DNA of 64,000 nucleotides from Golubevia sp. BC0850. Taxonomy: Eukaryota > Basidiomycota > Exobasidiomycetes > Golubeviales > Golubeviaceae. The notes below the pieces were generated by a model. It was not told where the DNA came from. It did no database searches and saw only the letters and a list, made by a program, of their open reading frames with translations. The translations under genes and the position numbers were made by a program. Location: the NCBI GenBank assembly GCA_012976225.1, contig JAAVVG010000016.1:1-64000 (forward strand). The letters run 5' to 3'. Position 1 is the stretch's first letter. Each line of letters starts with the position of its first letter. Below are positions 58,695-64,000 of the stretch, piece by piece.

Positions 58695-61050
58695 ATGACT
58701 TCTACTCGAACCAGTTTAACGTTATGGGGAGCCACAGGATTCACTTCCTCTTTCATCATAACAGAAATCATTCGACAACTTCCAATCCTCAAACAACATA
58801 TCCCCAACTTCGCTTGGTCCATAGCCGGAAGAAACCAATCAGCTTTAGATAGAATTGCAAACATGGTTCAATCTGAGACTGGCGATAGGCCTCAAGTTGT
58901 GGTAGTAGATTTGAGCGATAGAAATGGTCTGAGAGAAATGTGCGAGAATACTAAATGTGAGTAGTCAGTAGAGTACCGATAGCGAGGAGATTGATGTGAG
59001 TCTGGGACTGATAGTCGATCTTTGCTTTGCTTGCAACAAACAGTGGTCTTATCTGCAGTAGGTCCTTATTGTGATCTAGGAACTCCATTGATAGAAGCCG
59101 TGTTAGAAGCTTCCAAGAATCTGAAGGATAGGAATTTGGATCCTTGTGATTATTTGGATCTTTGTGGAGAACCTGGTTGGATTGAGAAGAATGTTTTGGA
59201 TGTGAGTAGAATTGAGGTCTTTTGTTTTCATCCCATCGAAATGCAAATTGTGGCTCGAACAGTCTTAGGGAGAGGCATCGAAGAAATGAAGTCTTCTTTC
59301 CAACAAGGACTGATTAGACATTTTATCTCTGCAACCCCCTTTTTTTCTCTCTCCTTTGCCTTCTCTGTGCTTCTCTATTTTTGGAATCATCTCTGACTTG
59401 GGTGATTCGATTCTCTTCTAGAACGACGACAGAGCTCAAGAATTAGGAACTACGATTCTACATTCTGCCGGATTTGATTCGGTTCCTGTGAGTTCCTTCC
59501 TTAGAAGTCACCCTAGTATGGTCATTCCTTGTTCCAGTTCTCACCCTTCCTCTTTATCATCCTCTTCTCCTCGTCTACTCTCTCGTATCTTATTTCCATT
59601 CCTTTCCTTCATCTTTTCTCTCCTATCTTTCCCCCTTCCTTTCCATTCCATCTTCGCTGATCAACTCTTGGCTTTTCTAAACGGGGACTTTGCCCTTCTG
59701 GTCTCCTCGAAACTTACATCTCCCAAAATCAGGCAGACATGGGAGTCCTTCACGCCAAAAGAACTCTTCTCTCAACTTTCCCAAGCTCAACTCCAACCAG
59801 TATAGAAATGTTCTTTCGTCTAGGAATAGATCCCAAAGAAAAGTTTGGGATGTGAGTATCAAAAAAACCTCTCACTCTACTCCGGTTCCTCTCTCCTAAC
59901 CCCCTCCCCTTTTTTGCCCCTTCACTTACACCTCTCAATCACACTTTCGCCCCTGTTTCCACCCACCTCAGTCACTACGCAACCTACGCAGCAGCAGTAA
60001 ACGGTTTCTCCTCAAGAAAACTTCTCTCCGAAACTCGAAAACTACTCTACGCAAAGCTCACAAAACCTTCCAAGCCTCCTGCAATTTCCTCAGGTTTATC
60101 AGCTGGTTTTCCAAAGCGAAAGTCATATTTAGGTGGCACTATTACTCATTCTCCAGATGCGCCCGGGGGACCTGCTTATCTGATTCCTTTCTTTTTTGCG
60201 GATCCCGCTATTGTGAGATTGACTCAGGCTTTGGACGCAACTAGAGCTGGAAACGAGCAAACTGATTCTCCAAACATTATTTTCAAAGCTCATATAGTGA
60301 TCCCGAATCTACTGGTACTTTTGATTGTGGTTTTGAATTTGAGTTTGTTTGGACTTTTAGCTAATTATGAGAGGGGGAGAAAATTGTTGTTGAGTAAGCC
60401 GGGTCTGTTTTCTGGTGGATTGGTTTCTCATGAGGTGAGTTTTTTTTTGCTTTCAAGTGCTTGAATCACTTAGACAAACTGGTCTTGTCTGGTCTGTGAG
60501 GTTGGCTAGCGATTTGAAACTTCTTCTCTCCCCCTTTCTTCTTTTCTCAACAGGGACCGACTCAAGCCCAAATTGCAGGAGCTTCATTTACTTCTTCTTT
60601 TGTGACTAGGGGTCATTCTTCTAGTCTTTTGAAGAGTGCTTCTAAAGGTGCTGGACCGGATGTTAAGATTGGTGAGTAAGATGCAATTTTCGAAATTCTT
60701 CACCGATCAACATCGTCTAAGTTCGAAATGTATAGCTCTAATCTCTGACATTCCCTTCCTCCGAATCTTCTCACTTACAGTCACAAGATGTTCTGGACCT
60801 GAACCTGGATACATCGCTACTCCGATCTGCTTCGTTCAAGCTGCGAGAGTGATGCTGAAGGACAGAAACAAGGCGAGTGAAAAAGTGTTGTTCCCTTTTG
60901 CTACTTTGGCTCGAATGTTAATCAGCCTTTTCCTTCTCACTCTGTCAGATAAGGAAAGGTGTCGTGACCCCTGCTATCGCTTTCGCCGAAACTTCTTTGA
61001 TCGAAGAAATGAAGAAAGATGGGAGGGTTACTTTTCAAAGGTTGGAGTAA
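58695..61050 (+). CDS. Saccharopine dehydrogenase-like oxidoreductase (SCCPDH/trans-acting enoyl-reductase type)
   Basis: NAD(P)-binding membrane-associated protein of the SCCPDH family, found on lipid droplets or membranes in fungi and animals. Start at 58695: MTSTRTSLTLWGATGFTSSF with a Rossmann-like GATGFTS, then WSIAGRNQSALDRIANMVQS. After an intron VVLSAVGPYCDLGTPLIEA, DYLDLCGEPGWIEKNVLD, NDDRAQELGTTILHSAGFDS and VP. The middle is in exons with ATYAAAVNGFSSRKLLSETR, KRKSYLGGTITHSPDAPGGP, then a membrane helix IVIPNLLVLLIVVLNLSLFG, the conserved GPTQAQIAGASFTSSFVTRG, TRCSGPEPGYIATPICFVQA and VVTPAIAFAETSLIEEMKK, stop at 61048-61050. Donors are GTGAG throughout. Exon edges in 59500-59900 are not certain. 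Confidence 0.85.
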
Positions 61051-61252
61051 GAAGACTTGCGATCTAAGAGCCTGCTTGTTCCTTTCCGGCAACTCACCAA
61101 CTTTTCACGTCCCCACTTGAGACGAAGTGGCATTGAATTTAATTCCGAACTCTGTCAACTTCCGACTTTCAGGAACGAGTGGAGATTGATGATGTTTTGT
61201 TGCTAAAACGAGGATGGGAACCGAAGATGAATTTCTCTGCCTTAGGCCTTAG

Positions 61253-61450
61253 CCACTTGATCCGTCTTCTAGTGAGATCCTGGCATCTTTCGAAAAGGAA
61301 GGAATCAAAGAGTTGAAGATTATTCCGTCTGTGAAGGAGCTCTGGGTTAGAGCCGATGGGATGGGAGGCTTGGAAAAGAGCTGTCCTGGATTAGAGATCC
61401 TGAGATTGGACAACAGCTACTCTGATGGAGACCCCTTTGGAGCCCTCTGA
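61253..61450 (+). pseudogene. F-box/LRR-like gene fragment
   Basis: A + strand frame preceded by an acceptor-like CCTTAG reads DPSSSEILASFEKEGIKELK, IIPSVKELWVRADGMGGLEK and SCPGLEILRLDNSYSDGD, then stops at 61450. The leucine spacing resembles the end of F-box/LRR proteins such as the locus at 13388-14719. No start codon, F-box or other exon is seen between the oxidoreductase (stop 61050) and striatin, so this is likely a truncated copy. Confidence 0.35.
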
Positions 61451-61646
61451 CTTGCATTGGATGTTAGCGTGGAAGATGAGCTTGCGACGAAGGAAGTCTT
61501 CGTCGGCGTCTTCACAAGTGGTAGGTAGTAAGAGTCTGCGTAGAAGCTATCATTTGACGGGTTGAACTAAGATTCTGATTTTTCGAAAGAGAAACATGAT
61601 GAACATCGAACATGAGACAAGGCGTGGAAAACGAAACAAGACTCCT

Positions 61647-64000
61647 CTAACCGTAAATCCTAATGACACCATCAGCCCCAGCGCTGGCGAAATAAGGAGC
61701 AGTGGGATGATATTTGACGTCCAAGACACCTTCAGTAGCTTTCTTCCTGTGAGCAGTGATCTCTTGAACGCAAGCAGCTCCAGCTCCAGTTTTACTTTCT
61801 CGAAGTCCCAATTCGGAAGTTGAAGTGGAATCTAAACCTTTAGCAGAAGTTCCAACGATATCCCAAAACCTGACTGAACAATCGTGACCTCCTGAAACTA
61901 GAGTTAGACCCGCTGGATCGATGTCTAGGGAAGTGACTGCGTCTTGATGAGCTAGCATTGAGAGAGTGCAAGCGCCTGGTAGATGAAGGATATGGAAATA
62001 GAGAAGATAAGTCAATGCAATCAATACCTGCAGGATGAAAGAGGATATTCAAAGAAGAGGAAAACTCACCTGTGTTCAGGTCAAACATTCTGATGAACTT
62101 GTCTTCATGAGCTGTGATCAAGATCGGAAGAGCTGGATGAGTGATGACCTTGTTGATCTGGGTTGCCGGCGTACCATCTTAAAAGAAAAGGAAAGGGGAA
62201 GAGAAGATCAATCAAGTTAGTTCGAGGTACAAAGGAAAAATCTCTTGAATCAAGTCGGCTTTCTTTCTCACTCACCATAGGTCTCATCACTCTTTAACTT
62301 CAAAACCTCCTTTCCAGTCTCGATTTCAAACAACTTGACGACCGCATTAGAATACGCCACCACGATAGTTTTCAAATTCCAATGACATTTAGCCACTCCA
62401 GTTGGAACAGGAAGTGGATTTCCACCTTCCTGACTTTGATTCTTTTCCGTCAATTCCTTTCTTTCCTCCTCATCTTTAGCAGTAGGTTCATTACCGAAAT
62501 AGTCCCAACTCAATTTCAACGGATCATTTTGATCTTGGATTTCATTTGACCAAACTTTTAACGTCCCATCAGCACTTGCAGTAGCGAGTAAAGAATCCTC
62601 ACTAGAGCCAAGAGGTAATAAAACCATATCCCAAATTCCCTGAGAATGTCCAACGAAAGAGTTCAACTCCATTGAAGAATCGAAAGGTTGATAAGATTCA
62701 TTTCCACCAACGTTGGTAGGTTCCGGTAATTTCCAAATCTTGATGCTAGAATCTAAAGAACCAGAAAAGATCTTTCTTTGATTTGCTGAGATAGTTAGGC
62801 ATGTGATTGGAGCTGAATGACCTCTGAAAGTAATGATCGGATGAACATCTGCAGTTGAAGTTTGAGATTTCGAATTGATTTGAGAGAAGATTGATGGATC
62901 TAGTTTCCAAACCTTTATCGTATTGTCGTCACTAGCTGAGAGTAGACTTAAGACTGAAGAGGAAGTGTCGAACTCAATTGATCGGACTGCATCTAGATGA
63001 CTTCTGAGAACCTTTTTGGATTTCCATAGCTGAGAATCAGCTGCTGCATCGGCGATGGCTTTTGAAGCTGCCTCATCTTCTTCAGTTGGCAGACTTAGAG
63101 TTGCTAGTTCATCTTCCGAGTCTGCCCCTGAGGTAGGACCAGAGGATCGGAGAAGTTGATTCACTCTCTCAGAAGTGAGAGCTAGTTGAGCTTGAGTAGT
63201 AGAGATCTAGGAGTAGACAAAACAGACGATAGAAAGTGTCAGAAAGACGCCAGGGACCTTTCGCTCGAGTGAGCGTCGAAATCGACTCCAAACCGAAACT
63301 CACCTCTCCAGCTTCACCTTCTCTCTTTCTTCTCTCAGCCTCTCTTTTCTCTCTTTCCTTAATTCCAGCTTCCTTCAATTTCGCCCATTCATCCTGTTCT
63401 ACCGGCTTCCCATCAGTTGCACCTGGGCGATAAATGGCAGTGACTTGTTCCGAATCGAATTCTTCACCTTCTTCATTAGAAGAGTTAGAAGATACCTCTC
63501 CTTCTCCACTACTTGAACCACCTTCACCTTCATCAGAAGAAGAAGAAGGAGAGTTTTCATTTAAATTAGGGGGTGAGAGAGGCCTCCCTCCTTCACCTTG
63601 AAAATCACTTGAACTAGAAGTTTCAGGTCCAGAATCATTGAAAGTATAACCTTCTTTTTCCGTAATTTCAGGTTGTCGAGTAATTGAAATTGAAGAATTA
63701 GGAGCCAAACTTTCTTCTTCATTTCCAACAGATTTCGGTTCATTTTCTTCACTCTCTTCAGGGACAGTCTCAGTCAAAGAAGCTCTAATACTACCTCCGG
63801 CAACTCCACTTGCAGCAGCTCTACTAGCTTTCAAAGCAGAAGCACTTCCAACTCCAACAGCTCCAGTTGCTAAACCTAAATTGTTAGTATTGGTATTCTG
63901 CGAAACAGCATTACCTCTACGAAGAGAATTCTGTCTCTGTAATTCTTGTTCTGCTGCCAATTGTTGTTGCTGTTGTTGAATTTGCATCACTGGAGGAGGA
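61647..64000 (-). CDS. Striatin family protein (STRIPAK complex), partial
   Basis: Scaffold of the STRIPAK phosphatase-kinase complex (fungal Far8/Pro11), needed for cell fusion and development. Only the C-terminal part lies in the window; coding continues past 64000. From the edge: QQQQQQLAAEQELQRQNSLR, acidic and Ser-rich linker, WAKLKEAGIKEREKREAERR. After an intron, VLRSHLDAVRSIEFDTSSSV starts the WD40 domain, with DNTIKVWKL, ITFRGHSAPITCLTISANQR, SLDSSIKIWKLPEP, FVGHSQGIWDMVLLPLG, SADGTLKVW, ATQINKVITHPALPILITAH with EDKFIRMFDLNTG, then LSMLAHQDAVTSLDIDPAGL with GGHDCSVRFWDI, and QEITAHRKKATEGVLDVKYH ending FASAGADGVIRIYG at 61647. The order and the 'HEDKFI', 'GHDCSVRFW' and 'SAGADG' signatures are those of striatin. 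The N-terminal caveolin-binding and coiled-coil parts are outside. Confidence 0.9.

Overview
The window is a gene-dense stretch of a nuclear fungal genome. The genes carry several short spliceosomal introns, mostly with GTGAGT or GTAAGT donors, pyrimidine-rich tracts and CAG/TAG acceptors. Serine-rich low-complexity proteins are common, and untranslated regions are short. The gene content (striatin, Arf6, THO subunit 3, Snu13, an R3H-SUZ protein, a Ubp3-type deubiquitinase, a GH5 subfamily-12-like glucosidase, a fused P450-reductase) fits a dikaryotic fungus, most likely a basidiomycete. I cannot place it further without database searches.

Layout. 0-6 kb: a mitochondrial rhomboid protease, an F-box-like gene and a Ser-rich gene. 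6-9 kb: a gene-poor patch with a Ty3/Gypsy fossil and two clusters of a GGCGACC-type repeat. 9-15 kb: THO subunit 3, a doubtful small gene and a second F-box-like gene. 15-25 kb: an R3H-SUZ RNA-binding protein and a Ubp3/USP10-type deubiquitinase transcribed divergently, then a GPI-type surface protein made of small repeat-like exons. 25-36 kb: a membrane-anchored GH5 glucosidase divergent from a mitochondrial seryl-tRNA synthetase, which reads in frame into a DUF1279/FAM210-like membrane protein; then a charged RS-like nuclear protein, a small mitochondrial protein and Snu13. 36-43 kb: a third F-box-like gene, then an inverted pair of small secreted prepropeptides. 43-47 kb: mitochondrial ribosomal protein bL16m and Arf6. 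48-58 kb: a P450-reductase fusion divergent from a hydroxyacyl-CoA-dehydrogenase/beta-propeller fusion, then phosphoserine aminotransferase. 57.5-64 kb: an ankyrin protein, a saccharopine-dehydrogenase-like oxidoreductase, an F-box/LRR-like fragment and striatin, which runs off the right edge.

Four points stand out. (1) The divergent pair at 40778-42387 encodes two related secreted precursors with the same three-exon, phase-0 plan, a KR (Kex2-type) site and an 'FG' C-terminus. Their 5' leaders and TATA regions are also related, so this looks like a head-to-head duplicated peptide system. (2) The seryl-tRNA synthetase and DUF1279 frames are joined without a stop, which would tie a mitochondrial translation enzyme to a family linked in animals to mitochondrial translation. 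(3) The hydroxyacyl-CoA dehydrogenase continues within a single exon into a YWTD-like propeller. (4) The Snu13 gene has an unusually long last intron holding a C/D-snoRNA-like element.

Gene ends are given from start codon to stop codon. Where exons were joined by eye the text says whether the phases fit; several fast-evolving genes change frame at places where I could not find convincing splice sites.
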